Counted from the first letter of the stretch, positions 8,926 to 17,037 are shown. The stretch is 64,000 nucleotides of DNA from Nitrosotalea sp. (GCA_025451075.1 JANWLA010000025.1:17193-81192); one strand, 5' to 3'. Notes: generated from the sequence alone by a model not told the origin. Made by a program: numbers and translations.

Positions 8926-8934
8926 TTTATAAAT
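8926..8934 (+). promoter_or_regulatory. TATA-like box for VOC gene
   Basis: tttataaat lies 21-29 bases before the ATG at 8955, consistent with a leaderless or near-leaderless transcript. Confidence 0.5.
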
Positions 8935-8954
8935 CCTAATTTTATACTCGATGC

Positions 8955-9362
8955 ATGGGAACCAAAGTTTTTGTAAATCTACCTGTAAAAGATCTGGATA
9001 AATCTAAAGAGTTTTTTGCCAAGCTTGGTTTTAGTTTTAATCCTCAATTTACTAACAAGAACGCCGCATGCATGGTCATTAGTGAAGATAATTATGCCAT
9101 GCTTCTTGTAGACTCATTTTTCAAGACATTTACAAAAAAAGAGATTGTTGACGCCAAACACAGCACCGAAGTTCTTGTAGCGTTGTCTTCAGAAAGCAAA
9201 GAGAGTGTTGATAAAATGATGAGAAACGCTTTAGATGCAGGCGCAAAAGAGGCAAATGAACCGCAAGACCATGGTTTCATGTATGGTAGAAGTTTTGAAG
9301 ATTTGGACGGTCATATCTGGGAAATATTCTGGATGGACCCCAAGGCGATAAACCCATCTTGA
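8955..9362 (+). CDS. VOC-family (glyoxalase/bleomycin resistance-like) protein
   Basis: 135 residues with the paired beta-alpha-beta-beta-beta layout of the vicinal oxygen chelate fold: FVNLPVKDLDKSKEFFAKLGF opens the first module and FEDLDGHIWEIFWMD closes the second. It is close to the YyaH/PhnB-like group of small cytosolic VOC proteins. The terminal GHIWEI motif supplies one usual metal ligand (E). The substrate is not predictable. Single-gene transcript with its own TATA-like box. Confidence 0.88.
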   Translation: MGTKVFVNLPVKDLDKSKEFFAKLGFSFNPQFTNKNAACMVISEDNYAMLLVDSFFKTFTKKEIVDAKHSTEVLVALSSESKESVDKMMRNALDAGAKEANEPQDHGFMYGRSFEDLDGHIWEIFWMDPKAINPS

Positions 9363-9516
9363 CTGGAATTACTCTTACATCCTTGCTGTAATATTCTGGG
9401 AAAAACAAACTATATAGATATCGTATGAGATTTTTCCCGTTGCAAAAACAATGTATTTATAAATTTTAATTTATAAAAAAAATAACATGGCCACGTCCTG
9501 AAAACAATTCAAAACC

Positions 9517-9846
9517 ATGGACGAATATATCGCTGCGTTTCCAAAAAATGTCCAAGATATCTTAACAAAACTACGACATGCAATCAGTGAATCTGCACCC
9601 AAAGCCGAAGAGGCAATAAGTTATGGTATCCCTACATTCAAGCTCAATGGCAACTTGGTGCATTTTGCAGCATTCAAAAATCACATTGGGTTTTATCCAA
9701 CTCCATCTGCAATCATTGCTTTTAAAAAAGAATTATCTTCATACAAGCAAGCAAAAGGGTCTGTCCAGTTTCCAATGGACAAAGAAATTCCATTTGATGT
9801 AATAAAAAAAATTGTAAAATATAGAGTAAAGCAGAATTTGAGCTAA
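9517..9846 (+). CDS. DUF1801 (YdhG-like) protein
   Basis: 109 residues matching the DUF1801 pattern: MDEYIAAFP, LRHAISESAPKAEEAISYGIPTF, GNLVHFAAFKNHIGFYP, and a C-terminal YRVKQNL helix. It is a small cytosolic alpha/beta protein related to bacterial iron-chaperone-annotated proteins. The biochemical role is unproven. An AT-rich tract with two TATA-like stretches (9451-9478) precedes it. Confidence 0.88.
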   Translation: MDEYIAAFPKNVQDILTKLRHAISESAPKAEEAISYGIPTFKLNGNLVHFAAFKNHIGFYPTPSAIIAFKKELSSYKQAKGSVQFPMDKEIPFDVIKKIVKYRVKQNLS

Positions 9847-9967
9847 AACTATTTTCCTGCACGTTGACAACAATTAATGGTATTATGGAATGTACTACTG
9901 GAATTGGTCTCAAGTATGTTTTTAACTTCTAGAGATGTGATCTAGTTTGGGGATTAGGGGATACATC

Positions 9968-10063
9968 ATGCATGAAATAATGAAAAAAGAAGAATTGGAG
10001 GCACTTGTAGAGATGACTCTGAAAAACCACAAGATAATTTTCAAAATCCTAGACAAGCGTTGA
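9968..10063 (+). CDS. Possible 31-residue protein
   Basis: A short frame from ATG to TGA with sequence MHEIMKKEELEALVEM..., predicted helical and amphipathic, ending KILDKR. It lies in an otherwise empty gap, in the same orientation as its neighbours, in a region rich in very small genes. No family was recognised and it may be chance. Confidence 0.35.
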   Translation: MHEIMKKEELEALVEMTLKNHKIIFKILDKR

Positions 10064-10120
10064 TTTGCAATATAGTAACAGGTAATAGTGCAAAACTAGC
10101 ATTTTCCATATCCTGCCAAC

Positions 10121-10129
10121 TTTAAATTT
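10121..10129 (+). promoter_or_regulatory. TATA-like box for zinc-ribbon microprotein
   Basis: tttaaattt centred 28 bases upstream of the ATG at 10153, the spacing expected for a leaderless archaeal transcript. Confidence 0.5.
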
Positions 10130-10152
10130 AGAATCATGTTTGGTGTAATACA

Positions 10153-10251
10153 ATGGACTGCCCAAAATGCGGCTCGCCTATGGATAAATCGACAAAGCAA
10201 TCACAGACTGTATACACCTGCTTTTGCTGTAACCATACCGTAATCCAGTGA
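10153..10251 (+). CDS. 32-residue zinc-ribbon microprotein
   Basis: The whole protein is one zinc ribbon: MDCPKCGSPM supplies the first CxxC knuckle, and after a 16-residue linker YTCFCCNH supplies the second. The four metal ligands, the CPxCG knuckle and a well-placed TATA-like box argue that this is a real gene despite its length. Such mini-ribbons may bind nucleic acid or a partner protein; nothing in the sequence decides which. Confidence 0.7.
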   Translation: MDCPKCGSPMDKSTKQSQTVYTCFCCNHTVIQ

Positions 10252-10288
10252 AACTAGTTAAATTGCAGATTGGGATACTTATACCAGA

Positions 10289-10588
10289 ATGAGGTTTGAC
10301 GAGTTTTGGGGTATCCTGGCAAAAGAGCTTGTCGAGCCAAAACAGTTTGCAACCCAGACAAAATCGTTTTCTGCCAGGTATTCTGGGGGAAGGATACTAG
10401 TTACCACAAGTGATACCGTATGGCCAATTGAGAGGTCAACTGTGAGGCAGATTTGGACCAAGGCAATATCAATGCACGAGAAAATGAGGTTTGTCCATAC
10501 AAACTATTCACATGAGAACATCCGTACCTCGTCGTACATCATTTCATTGTTAAAGCATTTTGTTGCAGATGAATCCAAGATGGAGTGA
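10289..10588 (+). CDS. Conserved-looking hypothetical protein, 99 residues
   Basis: A small cytosolic alpha/beta protein starting MRFDEFWGIL. A beta-hairpin region (FSARYSGGRILVTTS) is followed by WPIERSTVRQIWTKA and a C-terminal helix. Aromatic and basic residues could suit nucleic-acid binding, but no family was recognised. Same-strand small genes flank it. Confidence 0.65.
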   Translation: MRFDEFWGILAKELVEPKQFATQTKSFSARYSGGRILVTTSDTVWPIERSTVRQIWTKAISMHEKMRFVHTNYSHENIRTSSYIISLLKHFVADESKME

Positions 10589-10632
10589 TGATTTCGATAA
10601 CCGTTATAGCCTTGATGTTGTGATATAATACC

Positions 10633-10773
10633 ATGGAAGAGCGCAAAAAGATGAAGTCAAACACTGAAGACGAGTATAATCAGGCTCTTGCGTCTGACGA
10701 CCCTACTGTAATATCTGAAGAGGAAAAAGAGAGGCTGACGCGCGAGGCAATAAAAAAGTTCAAGTCTTTATGA
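10633..10773 (+). CDS. 46-residue charged protein
   Basis: A short highly charged frame (MEERKKMKSNTEDEYN..., ISEEEKERLTREAIKKF) predicted almost wholly helical. Its last codons overlap the next short gene as ATGA, which supports both as translated. Function unknown. Confidence 0.55.
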   Translation: MEERKKMKSNTEDEYNQALASDDPTVISEEEKERLTREAIKKFKSL

Positions 10774-10904
10774 TTAGTCTACAATGGGTTGTAACAGGTA
10801 CTGTGTTGTTTGGTACCATGATTGTATGCGGGATTAGCTTGTATGTAAAAAGACGCAGGGACGCAAAGCTGGAACTTGACAAGGAAAACGAGTTTAGGAT
10901 CTGA
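10770..10904 (+). CDS. 44-residue single-span membrane protein
   Basis: Starts on the ATGA overlap with the preceding 46-residue frame. Residues ~4-26 (LQWVVTGTVLFGTMIVCGISLYV) form one transmembrane helix, followed by a KRRRDAK stop-transfer and a charged tail. The topology is probably N-out/C-in by the positive-inside rule. Function unknown. Confidence 0.55.
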   Translation: MISLQWVVTGTVLFGTMIVCGISLYVKRRRDAKLELDKENEFRI

Positions 10905-10985
10905 GTTTTTAAATTAGAATCATATCATTGTGAATTATTTTTTTGTTGCTGGGATGCGCATTTGCTTTATGGTATAGGATATCTC

Positions 10986-11011
10986 TATCCGATATGAAAT
11001 AATATCGGATA
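10986..11011 (+). terminator. Perfect 10-bp inverted repeat between convergent genes
   Basis: tatccgatat and its exact complement flank a 6-base loop (gaaata). The hairpin sits between the 3' ends of the 44-residue membrane gene (+) and the dprA pseudogene (-), where a bidirectional terminator is expected. Another ccgatat copy follows at 11018-11024, so it might instead be a protein-binding site. Confidence 0.5.
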
Positions 11012-11034
11012 AAATACCCGATATTGATGTTATC

Positions 11035-11792
11035 TTACTGGAACACGTCAATCATTTCAAGATGTGATGGCAAAAATTCAAACAAGTCATCTGGGTCTAA
11101 GAGCTCCATTGCACCATGCTGTAACATCTTCTCAGGCCATTTTAGCTGAGTATTTTTCAAGACAGATTTCCAAATGAATAATGGTCTTCCTAGCCTGATT
11201 GCCTCCCAGCCCTGGTACAGCGAGCCGCTGGTATCTCTTGCTTCTACAATTACTGTAGCATCAGAGATTAGTGCCATTGTTTTATTTCGGAGCACAAAAT
11301 TTCGAGGAGTGGTTGGGTGACCTATCTTAAACTGTGAAATTGCAAGGTGATTGCTCATTATTTCGTGTTGGATCTGGGAATTTTTTGCAGGATATGTCCT
11401 GTTCAATGGTGTTCCAAGGACTGCAATAGTCTTTCCACCTAACTTGATGGCAGCAGTGTGGGCTGCTGTATCAATTCCCTCTGAAGTCCGCTAACAATTA
11501 CGACCTAGTTTTTTGCCAGTGCATTTGTGATTGTCTGGGCATCCCCAAGTCCGTTAGTTGATGCTTTTCTTGAGTCAATTATTGAAACCTTAGGCCTTGG
11601 CAATGGAATCTGCATGGGTCCTCTAACATACAGTTCTTTTGGGGCAAATTTTTCTTCGATGTCATTTAGTGGATGACCAAGAAGATTTTCGACCTGCATT
11701 GAGGAAATTTCTGTACCCTTGATCATTTCCATCATACTGTGTTGTAACTTGTTATTATACAACTTTATTGACTTTGAACAAAGTTGCAGCAA
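11035..11792 (-). pseudogene. dprA: Broken DprA/Smf-like DNA-processing protein
   Basis: The minus strand encodes two adjacent pieces of one DprA-like protein. The upstream piece (11792-11505) ends VSIIDSRKASTNGLGDAQ...NALAKN then a TAG at 11505-11507. Coding resumes at once (VVIVSGLQR). About 25 bases later a one-base deletion shifts the frame, after which the Rossmann core GIDTAAHTAAIKLGGKTIAVLG, PRNFVLRNKTMALISDATVIVEA and GSLYQGWEA runs to the stop at 11035. The usual IxGSRxxS motif reads IIDSRKAS, another sign of decay. One nonsense plus one frameshift make it inactive unless both are sequencing errors. DprA loads RecA on incoming single-stranded DNA in bacteria; archaeal roles are unclear. 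Confidence 0.8.
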
Positions 11793-12089
11793 GTGAGAAT
11801 TACATCAATTCATGAAAATAAAATGATCGTAGGTGTAATGTGATCGACATGGTGAAATAAAATTAGAAAATCCCAGTTGACGTAATTCTTGAAAAAGATC
11901 TTGAATGGCTGGTTTTGGCATGGCAAAGATATGTGCATTGAACACGGTTTTACTAAAGTTTCATTGAGTGGTTACTGTATTCTGTTAGTTGAAAATCAAA
12001 GAAACCAGAACTTTATCTATATCTTTTCCTGATATTTTTTTACGATTACTATAACCCGGGATGATTTTGGCACTAGCGTCAAGGCATTT

Positions 12090-12770
12090 GTGACTGATTT
12101 TACTGATGTCATGGGGTACTGTGAGTTTAAGATTCCGTTTCTAATCGAAGGTGTCAAGGCTAAGACTGCACAAATGACACTAGGCTCTGAACATCATGAG
12201 GATCTTGAAAGAATAGAGCGTGAGACTGTCACTCCGGTGCCTTTGACTCGTGAAAAACTGCAAGATAAAGAATCTGATATCAGCTTTATGCGAGAAGATG
12301 TTAATACTGTGTTTGTGCATGATTTTGATTTTGAGGGTGTCAAGTCTAGGCTTACATTATTTGGCAGGGCTGACAAGGTGTCTCGAGAAAATGCGGTCTT
12401 GATAGTGTCTGATGATAAGCACACTGCAAATCCTGGCAGGCATGATGCATTGGCTGGGCCATATAACGACCAACTGTTGCAGGTGCTAGCATATCTTCAT
12501 TCAAGATATGATCTTGGTGATTCCTTTGGTCTTGCAGAGATTCCGCACACAAAAAAGATGTACAGGATAAATATTATCGACAGCAAAACCAGGTTAGTCT
12601 ACAAGACATATGAAAATTATGTGAGTGTGGAGCATACTGGACTGTTCCTGGATTATGCCTTGCGGTTTGCAAGAAAGTGTCTGAAATTAGATGGTTTGGT
12701 GCATCACAACAGCAAGCCAAAATGCAAGGCGTGTGGATATTTTGGTGACTGTGCTAATGCTTTGAGATGA
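12090..12770 (+). CDS. Cas4-like PD-(D/E)XK nuclease with Fe-S cysteines
   Basis: 226 residues from a GTG start. The order matches Cas4/RecB nucleases: an N-terminal cysteine (YCEFK, ~11), a helix with SEHHEDLER, GRADKV at ~93, the catalytic strand VLIVSDDKHT (~103-112), the QxxxY-like helix NDQLLQVLAYLH, and a C-terminal CKACGYFGDC giving three more cysteines. One plus three cysteines is the Cas4 iron-sulphur arrangement. No cas1/cas2 or CRISPR array lies nearby, so it is a solo Cas4-like protein. The frame stays open upstream of the GTG with protein-like codons (TRDDFGTSVKAF), but only ATA/ATT codons are available there. Confidence 0.8.
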   Translation: MTDFTDVMGYCEFKIPFLIEGVKAKTAQMTLGSEHHEDLERIERETVTPVPLTREKLQDKESDISFMREDVNTVFVHDFDFEGVKSRLTLFGRADKVSRENAVLIVSDDKHTANPGRHDALAGPYNDQLLQVLAYLHSRYDLGDSFGLAEIPHTKKMYRINIIDSKTRLVYKTYENYVSVEHTGLFLDYALRFARKCLKLDGLVHHNSKPKCKACGYFGDCANALR

Positions 12771-12875
12771 TTTTGGGAAAATTGTGATTATGTTTGAAAT
12801 GACTTTTGTTTTCATAAAAATTATCCATGATTTGACTTTGATCATTCTTAAAACCGTAAGTGGTATAGTGATTTT

Positions 12876-13130
12876 ATGTTTAGAGACTTTCCTGAACTTA
12901 AACCGTCTAAAGGCAAGTTTCGCATCATGGGTATAGAAAAATCTGAGATTCAAGGCGAAGGTCATTGGGTAGTTGAGGATTTTGATAACTGTGATGATGC
13001 AATAAAAAAAGCAAAAGAAATGACTAGAAATGCTTCAAAAGATGCATCTGATCCAAGTGTTGCTACAGTGTTTTACGTATATGATGAAAATGGAACATAT
13101 CTTGGTGGGGATATGTATGATAAAAAATAA
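12876..13130 (+). CDS. Hypothetical protein, 84 residues
   Basis: A small cytosolic protein (MFRDFPELKPSKGKF...) with an alternating strand/helix pattern: IMGIEKSEIQGEGHWVVEDF, a helix DDAIKKAKEMTRNA, and a beta hairpin TVFYVYDENGTYLGG. The final hairpin resembles those in small ligand- or nucleotide-binding proteins. The family is not named here. Faces the convergent nuclease gene. Confidence 0.7.
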   Translation: MFRDFPELKPSKGKFRIMGIEKSEIQGEGHWVVEDFDNCDDAIKKAKEMTRNASKDASDPSVATVFYVYDENGTYLGGDMYDKK

Positions 13131-13147
13131 TTTTGTGAATAAACACA

Positions 13148-14641
13148 TTATTTGCTAACAGTTTCAAGCCAGTCCTTGATTACCCTTGTTGCAATACAGT
13201 CGTCTTCGTTATAATCAAGTATTAACTGGAGTTTGTCTTTATTTTTATCTGGATTTGCAACATGGTCAAGATATATTGCAATTGATTCTGTAGCGTCCAC
13301 ATCTTTATGTCTCCATGTAAAGCCTAGGTATTTTGCCACCGGTTTTAGACCATTCCCATAGGTGGGAAAGGCTACTGAATCAGTTGCAACTTTGTGGATA
13401 TCAATCATATGGTCAAAAACCATGTTTTTTGTTTTTTCATCAATTTCATACTTTGTCATCATCTTGTTCAGGTGAGTCTTTTCATAATGGTGATAATGGT
13501 ATATCACGTAATCTTTCTGTTTTTTCATAAAATCCAAAAATTCTAAAAACATCTCCTTTTCATGATCAAGATCATTTGCAATAAACGCTAAGTATTCTTC
13601 TTTGGAGTCTATTCTTACAAGCGCTCCTATGAGATAATCAACCTGGATGACTTCTTCACCGCCCATCATTGAAGGGTCGACTCCTTCCAAGTCTAAAAAT
13701 ATCTCAACTTTACAGGTTGGAAATACTATTGATTCTCTATTTTTTATAATTGGCTCTTTTGATTGGATTGCTTTTGCAGAATAAACAAGCTTGCCTGCAG
13801 TCTTGTCTCCAATTCCTTTGACTTTGACGAGTTTTTGTATGTCTGATCTTGCCAAATCGTGTACTGTCTTGAATCCATGTTCTACTAGCTTGTACTTTAT
13901 TTTCAATGAAACTCCAGCTACAAGTGATATGTCGTTTGTTTCTTCAGCAAGTCTGTTGCAATAACTTTCCCATGGATATCCACAGCTTCCATGGGTTGGT
14001 GAGACATGTTCTTCTTTTGCAAGTATTTTTCTAGTGCCTTTGATTGCTTGCAGTAATAATTCCCGGTATTCACTGTATTGGTATTCAATTTCTTCTCCAT
14101 CGCGGTTTATCAGATAAAATATTTCTGGTGTGACTCCTTGAATTTTTCCCAAGATGTAATTGTAAAATGCGCCTTGAATGACATGATCTTCTCTTATGTT
14201 TTTTGCAAGTTTTATTTCCTTGATTGTATAATGATATTTTCCAAATATGGATTCTTTAGATTCTGATTTTTCAAGAATGTCTATTTCACCTACTAGACCT
14301 TCTGGCAGATAAAACACGGGCATACCCTGCATTACGTTTGTACCTGCAGACATTGACTCTAGAACAATTTTGAAGCCTTCTTCGCGTGTAGCAAATCCAA
14401 TGGGGGTTGCATCAGGGTACTTGGTCTTTACTGTCTGTATTTCATGTTCTCTTCCGCGCTCAAATAATAATTGTTGATACTTACTCATGCTGTCTTTTTC
14501 TTCTTCAGGTGCAAATTTGTTGCAATGAATCTCAAATGGTGAAGTTATGTATCTTGAAACTGTAGTTGCAGTTAATGATTCAAGATTAGTTGGGGTAAGA
14601 CATTTGGCAAATATTTTGTTTATGTCTATGGTTTTTGGCAT
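13148..14641 (-). CDS. TM0106-family RecB-like nuclease with RNase H-like domain
   Basis: 497 residues. The N-terminal ~230 residues form a Cas4/RecB-type nuclease region with cysteines at EIHCNKF and SCGYPWESYC that could hold an Fe-S cluster. Residues ~240-285 contain helix-hairpin-helix motifs (LVKVKGIGDKTAGKLV). The C-terminal ~190 residues are a DnaQ/RNase H-like 3'-5' exonuclease: IFLDLEGVDP (first acidic strand), YHYHHYEKTHL, and LILDYNEDDCIATRVI (last acidic cluster). This domain order defines the TM0106/YprB-like family, implicated by family membership in nucleic-acid trimming. It neighbours a second Cas4-like gene and a dprA remnant. Confidence 0.85.
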   Translation of the reverse strand: MPKTIDINKIFAKCLTPTNLESLTATTVSRYITSPFEIHCNKFAPEEEKDSMSKYQQLLFERGREHEIQTVKTKYPDATPIGFATREEGFKIVLESMSAGTNVMQGMPVFYLPEGLVGEIDILEKSESKESIFGKYHYTIKEIKLAKNIREDHVIQGAFYNYILGKIQGVTPEIFYLINRDGEEIEYQYSEYRELLLQAIKGTRKILAKEEHVSPTHGSCGYPWESYCNRLAEETNDISLVAGVSLKIKYKLVEHGFKTVHDLARSDIQKLVKVKGIGDKTAGKLVYSAKAIQSKEPIIKNRESIVFPTCKVEIFLDLEGVDPSMMGGEEVIQVDYLIGALVRIDSKEEYLAFIANDLDHEKEMFLEFLDFMKKQKDYVIYHYHHYEKTHLNKMMTKYEIDEKTKNMVFDHMIDIHKVATDSVAFPTYGNGLKPVAKYLGFTWRHKDVDATESIAIYLDHVANPDKNKDKLQLILDYNEDDCIATRVIKDWLETVSK

Positions 14642-14802
14642 GTATTGATTTGTGCTATTATGTAGTTTGTATACCCTTTGGAATCTGTTGCTTTCATTGA
14701 TTAATTATAAAATCATAAACGTCATCGATCAGAAATATTGCTAATACAATAACCATCTGTATTTAATTTTCAAAATGTAATCACGCATGCGAGATAGTAA
14801 TA

Positions 14803-15024
14803 ATGAAGACCGCCTCGATCAAATCAATAGTTGCAGCAATGACCGGATTGTCAGGTGCAATTATGGCGGTATGTTATGGTTATGCTAGTAGTTATTCTGC
14901 CATTGTTGGTTTTGGAGCATTTTTTGTTACTCTGGGAATTCAATATGTCTCAATAAAATTCAAAATCATTGTTCCTGCTTTGGCAGTACTAACATATCTG
15001 TTGGCGAAACATCCATGGCATTGA
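14803..15024 (+). CDS. Small integral membrane protein, 73 residues
   Basis: MKTASIKSIVAAMTGLSGAIMAVCYGY begins the first of two to three hydrophobic helices that cover nearly all of the protein (SAIVGFGAFFVTLGIQYV, IIVPALAVLTYLLA). A TATA-like tract (tatttaatttt, ~14759-14769) precedes it. Function unknown. Confidence 0.65.
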   Translation: MKTASIKSIVAAMTGLSGAIMAVCYGYASSYSAIVGFGAFFVTLGIQYVSIKFKIIVPALAVLTYLLAKHPWH

Positions 15025-15095
15025 TGTTCATCATAATCTTGAATCAAAATGACAATCTCTTTAAATAATGAATATCAAAGAATGAATGAAATCTC

Positions 15096-15854
15096 ATGGC
15101 AACTGGTTCTAAAATAGAATGGACTGAAGCAACATGGAATCCTACTACTGGTTGTACCAAGATATCTTCAGGATGCAAGAACTGCTATGCCGCTACTCTA
15201 TCAAAGCGTCTCAAGGCAATGGGTATGAAAAAATATAAAAATGGATTTGAATTTGCTGAACATTCTGAAGATATTGAATTACCACTTCAATGGAAAAAAC
15301 CAAGAAAAATCTTTGTAAATAGCATGTCTGACCTGTTTCACGAAAAATCTACAATGGAGTTTATTGAAAGATGTTTTGCAGTTATGATGACTGCTAAGTT
15401 ACACACATATCAAGTTCTTACCAAACGACCGAAAAAAATGGCCGAGTTTTCAAAATTATTCTATGCTGATTTCGGTCACACAATCCCAAGTCATATTTGG
15501 ATGGGTACCAGTATAGAAAATGAAGAAAATGTTTGGAGAATAGATGAATTAAGAAATGTAGAATGTGATATCAAATTCATAAGCTTTGAGCCGTTAATTG
15601 GCTCTGTGGGGAAAATAGATCTTGATGGAATTCATTGGGCCATAATTGGAGGGGAGAGTGGATTTGGATTTAGACCTGTTCAAAAGGAATGGATAATGGA
15701 AATAATACGACAATGTAAAAAACAAAACGTCAAAGTATTTTTCAAACAATGGGGAGGGACAAGACCAAAATCTGGTGGAAGGATCATAAATGGAAGAACT
15801 TACGATGAATATCCAAAAATAATAAAATCAATACCTGCTCTTTATGCTCGATAA
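15096..15854 (+). CDS. DUF5131 (phage Gp37/Gp68-type) three-Cys-motif protein
   Basis: 252 residues with the family's opening IEWTEATWNPTTGC and the three-cysteine motif GCTKISSGCKNCYA at ~18-31. This resembles the radical-SAM CxxxCxxC cluster site but has altered spacing. Other hallmarks are IFVNSMSDLFH, LTKRPKKM, WMGTSIEN and GGESG, all typical of Gp37/Gp68 proteins, and a C-terminal FFKQWGG. It is followed after 3 bases by tcmP, the usual partner. The family is common on phages and mobile elements; the reaction has not been established to my knowledge. This cassette looks more AT-rich than its surroundings, which would fit horizontal acquisition. Confidence 0.9.
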   Translation: MATGSKIEWTEATWNPTTGCTKISSGCKNCYAATLSKRLKAMGMKKYKNGFEFAEHSEDIELPLQWKKPRKIFVNSMSDLFHEKSTMEFIERCFAVMMTAKLHTYQVLTKRPKKMAEFSKLFYADFGHTIPSHIWMGTSIENEENVWRIDELRNVECDIKFISFEPLIGSVGKIDLDGIHWAIIGGESGFGFRPVQKEWIMEIIRQCKKQNVKVFFKQWGGTRPKSGGRIINGRTYDEYPKIIKSIPALYAR

Positions 15855-15857
15855 ACT

Positions 15858-16820
15858 TTGAGCAAAAAACCAAAAAATACATTTGATCCTTACAATTGGT
15901 CAAAAAAGAGAATCAATACTCTGATGGATAAAATATCTTCAATCAAAAATGATGGATTGTCTTTATCTCCCGGTCAAATATGGTCTTTGAAAAAATTACT
16001 TTTTCTTGATTACTATGCTAGAGCCTTTGTTACTATAATACGAAAAAATGATTTTCAAAATTGGTATTATGTGGATACACATGCTGGTACAGGAATGATA
16101 GGATTTGAAGAAACAGATTTGATAAAGGAAAGGTTTCCTGGTTCTCCATTGGTAGCAGCATTTCGTTCACCAGAGTTTTCTTTCACTCATTATTTTTTCT
16201 CAGACATTGAAGATAAATCAATTCATTCTCTGAAGGAAAGACTTCAATCTGTAAAACCTTTGACCGGAGCGATAGATTATACAGCTCAGGTGATGGATTT
16301 CAAAAAGACTGTAGAGTTTATAGAAACCAAGAAAAAATTTGGCAATGCTTTTCTAATTTTTGTAGATCCCACTGGATATTCTGAAATAAAATGGGACTTG
16401 ATGAAAAAACTACTCGCAATTAATACTGCTGATATTGTTTTTACATTTATGACTTATTCTATTGCTCTTAACAAAGAAAATACGATGGAAAACCTTGCTA
16501 CTGAACAATCATTTAATGAATTTTTTGGCAATCAAGATTGGAAAAAATGTGAAGATGGAAATGCTTTGGTTGAATTATATCGTCTACAAATGTCTCAATT
16601 TAAAAAATATGTTGAGGTAATTCCGGTCTTTCAAACTGGAGAGCGTAAACTGTATGATTTGATCATTGCAACTAATAGCAAGGGTGGAAGTAATGTTATG
16701 GAAGATACAAGAAGAATAATGGAGGTAACGACGACTGAATTATTCCGAGACGCATTAAAAGTTATTACTGGAAAAACTACAGATCTTACACAGTTTTTCG
16801 GAAATTCGAATCCTAGTTGA
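15858..16820 (+). CDS. tcmP: Three-Cys-motif partner protein TcmP
   Basis: 320 residues from a TTG start three bases after the DUF5131 stop. The N-terminus FDPYNWSKKRINTLMDKI, then YYVDTHAGTGMIGF (a SAM-binding-like glycine motif at ~75), GSPLVAAF, FSDIEDKSI and FLIFVDPTGYSEI (~165) mark the TcmP family, which has a Rossmann/methyltransferase-like core. It occurs next to DUF5131 in diverse genomes, so the two probably act together, perhaps in modification of nucleic acid or a nucleotide; that is inference. The TTG start is required because the nearest ATG is 23 codons in and would lose the conserved N-terminus. Confidence 0.88.
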   Translation: MSKKPKNTFDPYNWSKKRINTLMDKISSIKNDGLSLSPGQIWSLKKLLFLDYYARAFVTIIRKNDFQNWYYVDTHAGTGMIGFEETDLIKERFPGSPLVAAFRSPEFSFTHYFFSDIEDKSIHSLKERLQSVKPLTGAIDYTAQVMDFKKTVEFIETKKKFGNAFLIFVDPTGYSEIKWDLMKKLLAINTADIVFTFMTYSIALNKENTMENLATEQSFNEFFGNQDWKKCEDGNALVELYRLQMSQFKKYVEVIPVFQTGERKLYDLIIATNSKGGSNVMEDTRRIMEVTTTELFRDALKVITGKTTDLTQFFGNSNPS

Positions 16821-16938
16821 CTGACGTTATTTATTCTAAAACAGGCCTGACAAAAAGAAGATTTTGACTCAATAATTTAGTATCCTGTACAAAAATGAGA
16901 TCTATGATCTAATTTTTAATCCCTTACTACAAAAGGAA

Positions 16939-17037
16939 ATGGAGTATTCTATGAAGAAAGAAAATGTCGTAAATGGTCAAATCTCAAAACAATCTACGGT
17001 AGATCTAAAAAACCATGATCACAAGTCTCATCTCTAA
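16939..17037 (+). CDS. Possible 32-residue protein in a long intergenic gap
   Basis: A short frame MEYSMKKENVVNGQ... ending HKSHL lies in the 337-base gap after tcmP. A TATA-like tract (tttttaat, ~16913-16920) sits about 23 bases upstream of the ATG. There is no recognisable domain, so it may be chance. The rest of the gap shows no other gene or strong repeat. Confidence 0.25.
   Translation: MEYSMKKENVVNGQISKQSTVDLKNHDHKSHL

Noticed and set aside
11793-12050. Possible gene or tRNA between dprA remnant and Cas4-like gene
   Set aside because: No protein-like frame or tRNA-type stems were found in this 258-base gap.
16790-16820. ttcgaatcc near the end of tcmP as a tRNA T-loop or att site
   Set aside because: It lies inside the coding sequence and the flanking bases do not form T-arm or acceptor stems.
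15096-16820. CRISPR or Cas locus because of nearby Cas4-like genes
   Set aside because: No direct repeats with spacers and no cas1/cas2 or effector genes were seen anywhere in the window.
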